Part shown: positions 6,093 to 6,334 of the stretch, piece by piece
Layout of the letters: each line of letters begins with the position of its first letter
Numbering within the stretch: the stretch's first letter is position 1
Assembly: GCA_022842255.1 (NCBI GenBank)
Contig: JALHPW010000310.1
Coordinates: forward strand, 1 to 6,334
Direction of reading: 5' to 3'
Source: Saprospiraceae bacterium
GTDB lineage: Bacteria; Bacteroidota; Bacteroidia; Chitinophagales; Saprospiraceae
DNA length: 6,334 nucleotides
Position numbers and translations under genes: made by a program
The notes under the pieces: generated by a model
The model's input: only the letters and a program-made list of their open reading frames with translations
What the model was told of the DNA's origin: nothing
Database searches by the model: none

Positions 6093-6101
6093 CAAATCAA
6101 A

Positions 6102-6334
6102 CTATTGTTTTCCAAACAGCCATCCCACGCTGATGCAGGTGCCTCGAAGATCTTGATAGGGAAGCAGTTTGTCTGGTGGGGTAAGAATGGCAGACCAACC
6201 CACAGAAACGTTCAGACCCGCATACAACAACATGCCGATTCCGGCATTGATGCCTAGCGCAGTATGCGCTTTACCAAATTTGCCCGGTTCAGGGTCTTCG
6301 AAATACGATTTTTTTAAGCGATCCCGCTCCAGAT
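6102..6334 (-). CDS. C-terminal part of a probable envelope/beta-strand protein (5' partial)
   Basis: On the minus strand a frame runs from the right edge of the window to TAG (plus-strand CTA at 6102-6104), giving 76 visible residues; the start lies outside. The visible part reads from LERDRLKKSYFEDPEPGK through HTALGINAGIGMLLYAG and LNVSVGWSAILTP to GTCISVGWLFGKQ. Alternating small/hydrophobic residues with Gly turns suggest membrane beta-strands or an outer-membrane protein end, but I do not recognise the family. Base composition returns to the host-like range. The gene is convergent with the HEPN gene; only 18 bases separate the two stop codons. Confidence 0.6.
   Translation of the reverse strand, partial: LERDRLKKSYFEDPEPGKFGKAHTALGINAGIGMLLYAGLNVSVGWSAILTPPDKLLPYQDLRGTCISVGWLFGKQ

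Noticed and set aside
4270..6148. Similar GCTGATGC-containing words at 4270-4290 and 6129-6148 as direct repeats flanking the AT-rich block
   Set aside because: Only eight bases are identical in a row, the rest aligns only with a gap and substitutions, and the surrounding bases do not match. This is compatible with chance.

Overview
The window looks like a piece of a Bacteroidota chromosome, most likely from the Saprospiria/Chitinophagia side; this is an inference. It rests on a lipoprotein whose Cys is followed by the acidic pattern of Bacteroidota surface lipoproteins, on start codons without Shine-Dalgarno sequences, on TAnnTTTG-like promoter elements, and on an EF-G paralog resembling Bacteroides EF-G2. 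No rRNA, tRNA, CRISPR array, transposase or integrase is visible.

Layout. (i) 2-1627, GC-rich: the C-terminal part of an outer-membrane beta-barrel protein, then a lipoprotein with two fasciclin (FAS1) domains, closed by a strong intrinsic terminator at 1678-1713. (ii) 1714-4210: a gene-free leader, a long 93-nt inverted repeat (1882-1974), a complete EF-G-type translation factor (2005-4140), and a second, unrelated hairpin (4150-4210) ten bases after its stop codon. The two hairpins bracket the translation factor gene. (iii) about 4211-6100, clearly AT-rich in its genes: a membrane-anchored DEDDh 3'-5' exonuclease (4328-5164), a gene-free spacer of intermediate base composition, and an overlapping MNT nucleotidyltransferase/HEPN RNase pair (5444-6083) of the MntA-HepT toxin-antitoxin type. 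(iv) 6102-6334, minus strand, host-like composition: the C-terminal end of a probable envelope beta-strand protein, convergent with the toxin-antitoxin pair.

The envelope genes on the left probably act at the cell surface. The EF-G paralog keeps the parts that touch the ribosome (domain IV tip His584 and the HKKQSGG loop) but has lost several residues used for GTP hydrolysis: the switch-II catalytic His is Leu84, the G2 Thr is Ser61, and the P-loop Asp is Gly19. It is therefore a good candidate for a translocase with little or no GTPase activity. The AT-rich block looks like an acquired accessory or defence-type insertion between two host genes. Its exonuclease and toxin-antitoxin pair appear to be separate transcription units, and no direct functional link between them can be shown from the sequence.
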